A stretch of DNA of 64,000 nt from Actinokineospora auranticolor (GTDB lineage Bacteria; Actinomycetota; Actinomycetes; Mycobacteriales; Pseudonocardiaceae). The notes below the pieces were generated by a model that was given only the letters and a program-made list of their open reading frames with translations, was not told the origin of the DNA and did not search any database. Numbering within the stretch: position 1 is the first letter of the stretch; each line of letters begins with the position of its first letter. The translations under genes and the position numbers were made by a program. Shown in pieces: positions 1 through 7,436 of the stretch. The stretch lies in contig NZ_PTIX01000002.1 in the NCBI RefSeq assembly GCF_002934265.1, positions 124,001-188,000 of the forward strand, read 5' to 3'.

Positions 1-366
1 ATCGCGGCCTGCGCGCTCAAGTGCATGGGCGGCGCGATCCAGGGCCGCCTGTGGCCCAAGGACGCCGAGGAGCGCGCCAAGGCCATCGCCGCGGGCCACG
101 ACCTCGACCGCGTCCTGCACACCGACGACCTGGTGCGCGGCGACAACGTCTTCTTCTGCGCCACCGGCGTCACCGGCGGTGACCTCCTGCGCGGCGTGCA
201 CTACCGATCGGGTGGATGCACGACGCAATCCATCGTCATGCGCTCCAAGTCCGGCACGATCCGGATGATCGACGGTTTCCACCGGCTCACCAAGCTGCGG
301 GAGTACTCCTCGGTCGACTTCGACCGCGAAGAGACCGCCGACGGCAACATCCCGCCGCTGCCGTAG
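1..366 (+). CDS. glpX: Fructose-1,6-bisphosphatase class II (GlpX), 3' end only
   Basis: Only the last 121 residues lie in the window; the frame is open from base 1 and stops at 366. The stretch [16 protein letters not shown] followed by a conserved tail ending in YSSVDFD is typical of the C-terminal part of GlpX-type fructose-1,6-bisphosphatases. These cytosolic enzymes remove the 1-phosphate from fructose 1,6-bisphosphate in gluconeogenesis and are the usual FBPase of actinobacteria. The next gene starts 139 bp downstream on the same strand and has its own ribosome binding region, so it is probably a separate unit. The identification is firm, although the sugar-binding N-terminal half cannot be seen. 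Confidence 0.93.
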   Translation: MAACALKCMGGAIQGRLWPKDAEERAKAIAAGHDLDRVLHTDDLVRGDNVFFCATGVTGGDLLRGVHYRSGGCTTQSIVMRSKSGTIRMIDGFHRLTKLREYSSVDFDREETADGNIPPLP

Positions 367-505
367 TGGCGAACACCCCGGCGCGTCCCCGCGCGGACGC
401 GCCGGGTAACGGGTTGGTTGCGTGGCACAACCCGGGCGGGTGGTGTGACGTCGTTATGCGCGATGGGTCTGGCTTCGGGACCCCTGGGGAAGGCGGGAGC
501 CGCAC

Positions 506-1180
506 ATGCAGGTGAAGAGGCTGGTGCTGGGCACGGCGGTCGTGGCCGCCGGTGCGCTGCTGGCGGCGTGCGGGACCAGTGAGGGCGCCACCGCCCAGGC
601 CCCGGCCACGACGACAACGGTCACGTCGACAACGACCTCCACCACGACGACCACCCAGACCACCACGACGACAGTCGAGCCGACGACGACCACTACTACG
701 ACCACCACCGTCGCGCCCACGACCACTACGACCAAACCGAAGCCGACCACCACCACCACGAAGACCACCACTACGACGCCCAAGCCGACCACCACGACGC
801 CCAAGCCCCCGCCGCCCGCGAAGGCCGAAGGCGCCCCCTGCGCCGCGACGGTGCGCGCGTGCATCGATCTGTCGGCGAACCAGTCGTGGCTGCTGGAGAA
901 CGGCAAGGTCGTCTACGGCCCGGTCCCGATCACCTCGGGCCGCCCCGGCCACCGCACCCCGCCGGGCACCTTCAAGGTGGGCTGGAAGGACATCGACCAC
1001 AAGAGCAGCGAGTTCAACAACGCGCCGATGCCCTACTCGGTCTTCTTCAACGGCGGGATCGCCTTCCACCAGGGCAGCCTGAAGGTCCAGTCGCACGGCT
1101 GCATCCACCTGTCGGCGGCGGCCGCGAAGATGTACTTCAACTCCCTCAAGGTCGGCGACACGGTCCAGGTCGTCCCGTAA
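506..1180 (+). CDS. L,D-transpeptidase lipoprotein (YkuD domain)
   Basis: This is a predicted 224-residue exported protein. An N-terminal signal with the lipobox LAAC (residues 19-22) should attach it to the outer face of the membrane through Cys22. Residues about 30-105 are a low-complexity Thr-rich spacer built from ACC/ACG codons with interspersed Lys-Pro, probably spanning the cell wall. Residues about 113-224 form the YkuD catalytic domain, with the active-site motif SHGCIHLS (Cys199, His197). Such enzymes make 3-3 peptidoglycan cross-links or attach proteins to peptidoglycan. The start is the ATG at 506. A strong terminator follows. A damaged copy of this gene's 3' end and terminator recurs at about 4535-4624, which matters for the history of the island that follows. 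Confidence 0.9.
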   Translation: MQVKRLVLGTAVVAAGALLAACGTSEGATAQAPATTTTVTSTTTSTTTTTQTTTTTVEPTTTTTTTTTVAPTTTTTKPKPTTTTTKTTTTTPKPTTTTPKPPPPAKAEGAPCAATVRACIDLSANQSWLLENGKVVYGPVPITSGRPGHRTPPGTFKVGWKDIDHKSSEFNNAPMPYSVFFNGGIAFHQGSLKVQSHGCIHLSAAAAKMYFNSLKVGDTVQVVP

Positions 1181-1197
1181 CCACCAAATACTTCCAG

Positions 1198-1234
1198 GAC
1201 GGCCCCGCTTTCCGGCGGGGCCGTTTTGCTTTTC
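1198..1234 (+). terminator. Intrinsic terminator after the L,D-transpeptidase
   Basis: A GC-rich hairpin (arms CGGCCCCGC and GCGGGGCCG around a short loop) is followed by the T-rich run TTTTGCTTTT, 18 bp after the transpeptidase stop. The same element, with nearly the same flanking bases, is present again at 4590-4624. Confidence 0.85.
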
Positions 1235-1357
1235 ACTCAAACGCGAGGTTTGCACCGCACTACGCCACCGGTCGTATCACGCCCGACCCGACGTGCCCAA
1301 ACATCGCATACCGGTGACAAGCCGTGAGAGCCGACACTCCCGGTCGATGGGCACGGT

Positions 1358-3274
1358 GTGCGGGTGAAGCTGGTGCGGAACGCGGGCGGGTCGTACACGG
1401 CGCGGTTCCTGGACTCCGGTGAGACGTGGGACTACGACGCGTTCGGGTGGCCGTTGAACCGCAAGGACCGCAACGGCAACGCGATCACCGGTGAGGGCGA
1501 CTGGAGCCGCCCCCGGTCGCTGGCCGATCCGCTGGGGCGCCAGAGGCTGTTCGAGTACGACACGGCCATCCAGCCGGGCGCCGTCACGAAGGTGGTCACG
1601 CCCCGGCAGGCGGTGCCGCCGAGACGTCGTTCGCGGAGAACCCGGACGACACGGTGGTGGAGACCGACCCGAACGGCAACCAGGTCACGTACACCTTCGA
1701 CGCCACTGGCCGCGGACCTGGAGAAGCGCTCCCACAGCAGCCCCAAGCGGCTCCTGACCGAGGTCACCGACGCCAAGGGCGCCAAGACATGGTTCGGCTA
1801 CGACGGTCCGGGGAACTTGATCACCGTGACCCCGCCCGCCCCGCTCGGCCAGGCCCGCTACGGCTACGACTCCCTGTCGCGGATCACCAGCATCACCGAC
1901 GGCGCCGGCAAGAAGGTCGACTACACCTACGACAAGGCGGGCAACCTCAAGACCCTGACCGACCCGGCAGGCACCGCGACGTACAACTACGACGCCGCCA
2001 ACCGCCTCACCTCGCTGGCGGACGCGTTCGGCCAGACCACGACCTTCGCCTACGACAACGCCGACCGCCGCACTACTACTACGTGGCCCGGCGCGGGCAC
2101 TCAGTCCAACACGTATGACAACGCGGGACGCCTCACCGCGTTGGTGGCCAAGAACACCGGTGGTACCGAGCTGCTGAAGGCGACCTACAGCTACACGGCC
2201 GGGACCGCGGACAGCGACCTGTTGCAGTCCAAGACCATCGCCGGGGTCACCACCGACTACACCTACGACACCCAGCGCCACCTCACCAAGGCAGGTACGA
2301 CCACCTTCGCCGTCGACCGCGCGGACAACATCACCAACCTCGCCGGGACCGCGCACACCGTCAACACCGCCAACCAGCTCACCGGCACCGGGAGCCAGAC
2401 CTTCGGCTACGACGGCGCCGGGAACCTGACCTCGGTCACCCACCCCGCCACCGCGCACGAGTACTCGACGACCAACCAGCTCGTACGCACGACCACCGGC
2501 GGCACCCAGACCTTCGCCGCCACCTACGACACGGTCAACCAGACCCAGCCGCGCACGATCACCGAGTCCGGCACCGACCACGTGTTCACCCACACCGCGC
2601 TGGGCACCAGCAGCGTCGTGCGCGGCGGCACCCGGATCAGCGTGTCCCGCGACCCCGACGGCAAGCTGATCACGGAGAAGAGCGGCAACAACCGGTACAA
2701 CCTGGTGACCGACCACCAGGGCAGCGTCCTGGGCCTGGTCGACACCACCGGCGCGCTCGCCGCCACCTACACCTACACCCCTTACGGCGCCACCCCTGGA
2801 ATTACCAGCATCTTCGCCAACCACAACCCGTTCCGCTACAACGGCGGCTACACCCTGGCCAGCGGCCAGACGGTGTTCGACTACCGCTACTACACGCCGA
2901 CCCTCGGCCGGTTCACCAACCCGGACCCGACCGGCCAGGAGCGGAACTCGTACGCCTACGCCGGATCCGACCCCATCAACAACAGCGACCCCACCGGGGC
3001 CTACAGCTGGGCCGACTTCGGCCAGGGCGTCGGGGGTTGGGGTGGCGCCGCGATCGGCGCTGCCATCGCGGGAGCGGCGTGCGTGGGAACCGGTGGCGCG
3101 GCCTGCCTGATCGGTGGCGTCACCGTGTCCGTCGTCACGGGCGGCACGGGCGCGGTCATCGGCGGCGACTCCGGGAAGGTCCGTGACGCCTTCATCAGCG
3201 GCGCGGTCGGCGGCGCGTTGGGCGGCGGGGTCGGCGGCCTGCTGGGCAAGGCGTACCGCAAGCTCAGGCGTTAA
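1358..3274 (+). CDS. RHS/YD-repeat protein remnant with glycine-zipper C-terminal tip
   Basis: The 638-residue frame contains many YD repeats (YDSLSRI, YDKAGNL, YDAANRL, YDNAGRL) and ends the RHS shell with GRFTNPDPTGQERNSYAYAG near residue 520-540, the usual junction before a variable toxin tip. The tip (about 90 residues) is Gly/Ala-rich (GAAIGAAIAG, GAVGGALGGG) and ends in basic residues, suggesting a membrane-inserting toxin. Full RHS proteins exceed 1,000 residues and have a secretion or prePAAR region; here the frame simply begins in the middle of repeats at a GTG after an in-frame stop, so the gene is 5'-truncated. From about 1614 to 1716 the YD-repeat sense (TVVETDPNGNQVTYTFDATG) lies in another frame, which implies two compensating indels. 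It is probably a decayed or donor copy rather than a working toxin. Confidence 0.85.
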   Translation: MRVKLVRNAGGSYTARFLDSGETWDYDAFGWPLNRKDRNGNAITGEGDWSRPRSLADPLGRQRLFEYDTAIQPGAVTKVVTPRQAVPPRRRSRRTRTTRWWRPTRTATRSRTPSTPLAADLEKRSHSSPKRLLTEVTDAKGAKTWFGYDGPGNLITVTPPAPLGQARYGYDSLSRITSITDGAGKKVDYTYDKAGNLKTLTDPAGTATYNYDAANRLTSLADAFGQTTTFAYDNADRRTTTTWPGAGTQSNTYDNAGRLTALVAKNTGGTELLKATYSYTAGTADSDLLQSKTIAGVTTDYTYDTQRHLTKAGTTTFAVDRADNITNLAGTAHTVNTANQLTGTGSQTFGYDGAGNLTSVTHPATAHEYSTTNQLVRTTTGGTQTFAATYDTVNQTQPRTITESGTDHVFTHTALGTSSVVRGGTRISVSRDPDGKLITEKSGNNRYNLVTDHQGSVLGLVDTTGALAATYTYTPYGATPGITSIFANHNPFRYNGGYTLASGQTVFDYRYYTPTLGRFTNPDPTGQERNSYAYAGSDPINNSDPTGAYSWADFGQGVGGWGGAAIGAAIAGAACVGTGGAACLIGGVTVSVVTGGTGAVIGGDSGKVRDAFISGAVGGALGGGVGGLLGKAYRKLRR

Positions 3275-3327
3275 CGGCGAGACTGTGGGTGGCCCGGTCC
3301 GGGCCACCCCCTCCACCTGGAGGAGAC

Positions 3328-3528
3328 GTGGATTCCGCGAAGAACCGCCGCCGGATGATCCGGCTGTCCGTCCTGATGACGGCCGTCGCGGCGGTCGGCA
3401 GCGTGTTGCTCTTCACCACCGGCAACCGGATTATCGCAATCATCCTTGTCGTTGTCCTGGCCGCGCTCGCCGTCCCTACCGTCCGCGCGGCCATCCGAAT
3501 ATTCCGCGAATACACCGAGCGGGAATAG
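3328..3528 (+). CDS. Small two-helix membrane protein, candidate RHS immunity protein (family A, copy 1)
   Basis: A GTG start at 3328 sits just after a strong GGAGGAG site and gives 66 residues: a basic N-terminus (DSAKNRRRMIR), two hydrophobic segments (about residues 13-32 and 36-55), and a basic/acidic tail. It lies 53 bp after the RHS tip. It is clearly paralogous to the first half of the protein at 4716: both share DS.KN.R.MIRL, then a second helix ending in (V/I)PTVRAA(I/L). Position and topology fit an immunity protein against a membrane-active RHS tip, but that role is inferred. No enzymatic motif is present. Confidence 0.7.
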   Translation: MDSAKNRRRMIRLSVLMTAVAAVGSVLLFTTGNRIIAIILVVVLAALAVPTVRAAIRIFREYTERE

Positions 3529-3587
3529 CCGTCGACGTTGGGTAAGGAGCACCGTGCGCACTCGGCGAGTCGCTACAAACCCGAAGG

Positions 3588-3683
3588 TGAGCCGCCCTCC
3601 GCCATGCGGAGACGTCGAGAGCCTGGGTCAGCTCCTCTTCGGTCAGCTTCCCCGCGCTCACGTGCCCCCGCTCCTCCACAACC
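3588..3683. repeat. Displaced copy of the fumC 3' end (copy 1)
   Basis: About 96 bp closely match the genuine 3' end of fumC at 5938-6035. On the minus strand this segment reads [20 protein letters not shown], identical to the FumC C-terminal region, then loses frame because one base is missing (GGAGACGTC here, GGAGGACGTC in fumC). It marks a former junction between the RHS island and fumC. Confidence 0.85.
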
Positions 3684-3689
3684 TGTTGT

Positions 3690-3861
3690 GTCGGAGCGGC
3701 CGCGGTGGTCGGCGGGCTGACAGGGGCTGCGGTGCGGGCTTGGTTCCAAGCTGGGCGGCGGCAGCCCGGAGGAAGTCCGGGTCGACGGTCTGATCGGCGT
3801 CGGGGGCGGGATTCTCAAGGGCGGGTCGCGACTCCCCGGCTTGATAGGGAAGTTGTTCTGA
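3690..3861 (+). pseudogene. Orphan RHS C-terminal tip fragment 1
   Basis: No start codon or RHS shell precedes it. The forward frame from about 3700 reads hydrophobic Gly/Ala-rich sequence (VVGGLTGAAVRA), then needs one frameshift to continue into the tail KGGSRLPGLIGKLF ending at 3861. The tail resembles that of orphan tip 2 (KGAAKLPGLTGKILG at 4280). Its stop overlaps the ATG of the next gene as TGATG. Orphan tips like this are typical of polymorphic RHS loci, where displaced toxin ends stay behind with their immunity genes. It is too short and broken to be a toxin by itself. Confidence 0.6.
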
Positions 3862-4052
3862 TGAACGATTCAGACGCGCCGCAGCGCGGCCGGAAGTACT
3901 ACCTCATCGTCTGCCCGCTGTTGCTGGTCGCCACGGTGGTCGGCATCCTCCTCATCGAGCGGGCGCCTTGGCTCCTGATCCTCTCCGGGACGTTCCTGGG
4001 TGGGTTCATCGTCGAGGGGTTCGTCGACTGGAAGCGGCACCGGCGGCGCTGA
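3861..4052 (+). CDS. Small two-helix membrane protein, candidate immunity protein (family B, copy 1)
   Basis: This 63-residue protein has a short polar N-terminus, two hydrophobic segments (about residues 13-32 and 35-52) and a strongly basic end (DWKRHRRR). The ATG overlaps the stop of orphan RHS tip 1 (TGATG), so the pair was once translationally coupled, the common arrangement for toxin tip and immunity gene. It is a clear paralogue of the gene at 4277: YY.I, LLLVA, GGFI and DW...RR are conserved in the same order. A hairpin terminator follows. Protection against a membrane-acting RHS tip is an inference from context. Confidence 0.7.
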   Translation: MNDSDAPQRGRKYYLIVCPLLLVATVVGILLIERAPWLLILSGTFLGGFIVEGFVDWKRHRRR

Positions 4053-4081
4053 CCGCGGGGCGGGTCTGAATCGACCACCGC

Positions 4082-4112
4082 GAGGGGTGCGGCCACACCG
4101 GCCGCCCCCCTC
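4082..4112 (+). terminator. Hairpin terminator after family B copy 1
   Basis: Two 13-base arms (4082-4094 and 4100-4112) pair with a single mismatch around a 5-base loop. There is no long T tract, so termination is likely rather than certain. Confidence 0.55.
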
Positions 4113-4117
4113 GCCTG

Positions 4118-4145
4118 GTCAGCCGCCGTTCGCCATGCGGAGACA
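4118..4145. repeat. Displaced copy of the fumC 3' end (copy 2, very short)
   Basis: About 28 bp around GGTCAGCCGCC and CGCCATGCGGAG match the last codons and stop region of fumC at 5938-5964. It lies between two candidate immunity genes, as copy 1 does, and marks another former fumC-side boundary. Confidence 0.65.
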
Positions 4146-4199
4146 GAAACCGCTGTAGCACAACCACTTCCGAGCACAGTGTGGACACCGCCGCCCAGG

Positions 4200-4280
4200 G
4201 TCAACCGCATCCCAGTCGGCACTGGTTTGCGGAAGGGAGCTGCTAAATTGCCCGGCTTGACAGGGAAGATTCTCGGATGA
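4200..4280 (+). pseudogene. Orphan RHS C-terminal tail fragment 2
   Basis: An open frame with no start codon reads VNRIPVGTGL, then RKGAAKLPGLTGKILG, and stops at 4280. The tail parallels orphan tip 1 (KG, then S/A, R/K, LPGL, GK). Its TGA overlaps the ATG at 4277 (ATGA), so toxin tail and downstream membrane gene keep the same coupled arrangement as the first pair. It is a remnant of an RHS C-terminus. Confidence 0.55.
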
Positions 4281-4486
4281 GCGACAACGGATGGCCGCCA
4301 CACGGTTTGCGTTACTATTTCATTGCCTTCACCCTTCTCTTGGTCGCTTCCATTGTTGCTTTTTTTGTTCTTGATCGACCCGCATGGGCGACGGTTACCG
4401 TAGGGGCCCTGACGGGCGGATTCATTTTCGATGCGACCATAGACTGGTTTAAGTATCGCAGAGCAAGGCAAAATAACACCGACTAA
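4277..4486 (+). CDS. Small two-helix membrane protein, candidate immunity protein (family B, copy 2), low GC
   Basis: This 69-residue paralogue of the 3861 gene (RYYFIA, LLLVAS, TGGFIFD, DWFKYRRA) has two hydrophobic segments and a basic tail. The start overlaps the orphan RHS tail stop (ATGA). Codon choice is strikingly different from its neighbours: runs such as GCTTTTTTTGTTCTTGAT and many A/T third positions suggest recent acquisition from a lower-GC donor. The immunity role is inferred from context only. Confidence 0.7.
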   Translation: MSDNGWPPHGLRYYFIAFTLLLVASIVAFFVLDRPAWATVTVGALTGGFIFDATIDWFKYRRARQNNTD

Positions 4487-4534
4487 GAGTCCAGTCCGGC
4501 GGCGCGCTCGGTGTCGCCGCGGCGTGATCGTCCA

Positions 4535-4624
4535 CAAGGGGTGGCACGACTCGTCCAGGTCGTGCCGTAACCCCCAAATATTTCGAGGACGGCCCCGCAT
4601 CCGTGCGGGGCCGTTTTGCTTTTC
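4535..4624. repeat. Displaced copy of the L,D-transpeptidase 3' end with its terminator
   Basis: GTCCAGGTCGTGCCGTAACC, then CCCAAATATTTC, then the hairpin and TTTTGCTTTTCAC parallel bases about 1163-1238 almost base for base, including the stop codon position and the terminator (4590-4624 here). No transpeptidase coding sequence is left upstream. This is the transpeptidase-side anchor of a former island, now inside the present one. The hairpin could still terminate transcription of the family B gene. Confidence 0.85.
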
Positions 4625-4654
4625 ACACCATCACGCAAACCGCGGTTCGACTGC

Positions 4655-4690
4655 GGCGGTTCGGGGAACTTGATCACTGCGCCCCGCTGG
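4655..4690. repeat. Scrap of RHS coding sequence
   Basis: CGGGGAACTTGATCAC at 4662-4677 is identical to 1809-1824 inside the RHS gene, and the following GCCCCGCT also recurs there. In frame it reads GSGNLIT, against GPGNLIT in the RHS protein. It sits between the displaced transpeptidase end and the second family A gene, the order expected of a collapsed RHS island. Confidence 0.6.
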
Positions 4691-4715
4691 ACCAGACCCA
4701 CCTCGAGGAGGCGAT

Positions 4716-5135
4716 GTGGATTCCGGCAAGAACCTCCGCCAGATGATCCGGCTGTACACCGCGATGACGGTCGTCGCGGCGATCAGCATCGTACTGATGT
4801 TGACCATTGGCACCCGGCTTCTCGCCCTCATCGTTCTCGTTGTCCTGGTCGCACTAGGCATCCCCACCGTCCGAGCAGCCCTCCGCGCAATTCGCGATTT
4901 CCACGCCACCCAAGCGGAACCGACCGACTCGACCGAGGGGGCTGCCATACCTGGTCAATCGCGCCGGAAACGGGCCGTCGTGCTGGGAGCCCTCGTCCTG
5001 ACGGGGATGAGTGCGGGCGCGATCACGGCCTTCTTGGGAGCCCCACGCGGCGTCGCGATCGGCGTCGTGGCCGTGCTCGCCGCGATCACGTCAGGCGTGA
5101 TCCTCCGCAAAGGGTGGTTGAACAACTCTTGCTGA
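4716..5135 (+). CDS. Four-helix membrane protein, extended family A candidate immunity protein
   Basis: A GTG start after GAGGAG gives 139 residues. Residues 1-55 are paralogous to the 66-residue protein at 3328 (DSGKNLRQMIRL, then two helices ending IPTVRAAL). After a polar linker (about 58-80) come two further hydrophobic segments (KRAVVLGALVLTGM and GVAIGVVAVLAAITSGVI). It is therefore either a fusion of two small membrane proteins or the full-length form of which the 3328 protein is a short version. Context suggests immunity or another RHS-island function; nothing indicates an enzyme. Confidence 0.7.
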   Translation: MDSGKNLRQMIRLYTAMTVVAAISIVLMLTIGTRLLALIVLVVLVALGIPTVRAALRAIRDFHATQAEPTDSTEGAAIPGQSRRKRAVVLGALVLTGMSAGAITAFLGAPRGVAIGVVAVLAAITSGVILRKGWLNNSC

Positions 5136-5162
5136 CCCCGACCAAGCAAGAAATCAAAACCC

Positions 5163-5273
5163 ATGACACCCACCAACCACACTCGGCAATTCGTCATCCT
5201 CGCCGCAGGGTTCAGCGCCATCTTTGCAGACAAAAAGGCTGAAGGCGCTCTCGAGGGGGTTCTTCGCAGATGA
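5163..5273 (+). CDS. Possible 36-residue small protein or RHS tail, coupled to the next gene
   Basis: ATG at 5163 opens a frame (MTPTNHTRQFVILAAG, then FSAIFADKKAEGALEGVLRR) whose TGA overlaps the ATG of the 5270 gene. The overlap copies the tip/immunity pattern of the two upstream pairs, so it may be another RHS tail remnant rather than a separate small protein. No ribosome binding site is obvious before 5163. Confidence 0.35.
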   Translation: MTPTNHTRQFVILAAGFSAIFADKKAEGALEGVLRR

Positions 5274-5464
5274 CAACCAAATCCATCGTCTTCATCGCGA
5301 TCTACCTCGTCGTGGCCATCCCGGCGATGACCTTCCTCCACGACAAGGTCCCCGGAATCAGCGGCATATTCGGCGGCTTCACAGCGGGCTGGATCACCCA
5401 GTCGCACATCAAACGCAACCAGCGCAAACACCCCACATGCCCTGCCCAACCACCCCAAGGATGA
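5270..5464 (+). CDS. Small two-helix membrane protein, candidate immunity protein
   Basis: This 64-residue protein has a hydrophobic segment at residues 5-24 (SIVFIAIYLVVAIPAMTFL), a second around GISGIFGGFTAGWIT, and a basic Pro-rich tail. The GGF.AG..T.....KR arrangement recalls the family B proteins, though the similarity is weaker. The start overlaps an upstream short frame by ATGA. It is grouped here as another candidate immunity protein of the RHS island by position and shape. Confidence 0.55.
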   Translation: MTTKSIVFIAIYLVVAIPAMTFLHDKVPGISGIFGGFTAGWITQSHIKRNQRKHPTCPAQPPQG

Positions 5465-5474
5465 GAGGCCCGCA

Positions 5475-5687
5475 ATGAGTCCACGACTAGACCCGGGCAA
5501 GGTAGTGGTTTGGGTGCTCGCCGCGATCGCTGTCACGCTGATCGGCGTCTCGATGGTCTTCACGATCGTCGATGACGCGGATTCGAGCAGGCGGGATTGG
5601 ACCGGAGCGATAGGTGGCCTGTCGCTTTTCATGGCCGCACAAGCTCACGAAGGCGAAAAGAACCACGCCAAGCGCAAGAACCACTGA
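5475..5687 (+). CDS. Small two-helix membrane protein of the RHS island
   Basis: This 70-residue protein starts at an ATG with GAGAGG a few bases upstream, 10 bp after the preceding stop. Hydrophobic segments lie at about residues 9-30 (VVVWVLAAIAVTLIGVSMVF) and 42-56 (TGAIGGLSLFMAAQA), separated by an acidic loop; the tail is basic (EKNHAKRKNH). Its layout resembles the next gene. No family was recognised. Confidence 0.55.
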   Translation: MSPRLDPGKVVVWVLAAIAVTLIGVSMVFTIVDDADSSRRDWTGAIGGLSLFMAAQAHEGEKNHAKRKNH

Positions 5688-5721
5688 CCCAAACCGTTGT
5701 CGCCAAACGGAAAGGAACACC

Positions 5722-5936
5722 ATGGGCAGGACAGACCCGGACGAGCCGTCGTACTCGTCCTGCTGACGGGCGCACTGCTCCTACTAGCCGGGACGCTCGT
5801 GATCACGCTGGGCAACGTCGGGCGCGATCAACCATCTGAGCCACAGGAGACGGTCCGCAACCTCGTCGGCGCCGGGGGAGCGATCATGTTCGGCATGTGG
5901 GCGTTCGCCTCCTCCGGCGTGAAGAAGCGCAGGTAG
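5722..5936 (+). pseudogene. Small membrane protein, apparently frameshifted
   Basis: The only good start is ATG 5722, preceded at ideal distance by AAAGGAAC, but that frame (MGRTDPDEPSYSSC) stops at 5764. The membrane-protein sequence lies in another frame from about 5738 (GRAVVLVLLTGALLLLAGTL, then GAGGAIMFGMWAFASSGVKK) and ends at 5936; its sole upstream start would be an unsupported TTG at 5697. A one-base indel near 5740-5760 would join the two into a protein like the one at 5475. It is therefore a probable pseudogene, unless recoding occurs. Confidence 0.5.
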
Positions 5937-5938
5937 GG

Positions 5939-7327
<1,389 letters not shown>

Positions 7328-7436
7328 ATGGCAAGTCTCGCCCCGTGCGCGGACCTGGGCATGGTCAGCTTCCCCACAATAGGGTGGTCGGTGGACGCGT
7401 CCCACCGCCCACCACGCGGAAGAGCAGGTGCCCCCG

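Noticed and set aside
1685-3316. 543-codon minus-strand open frame opposite the RHS gene
   Set aside because: The protein is an Arg/Val/Gly-rich shadow of the YD repeats and has no family resemblance.
3550-3600. Start of another small gene (GTG at 3554 reading RTRRVATNPK)
   Set aside because: A GGTAAGGAGC site is present, but the frame runs into the displaced fumC copy and gives no membrane protein; at most it is the 5' stump of a deleted gene.
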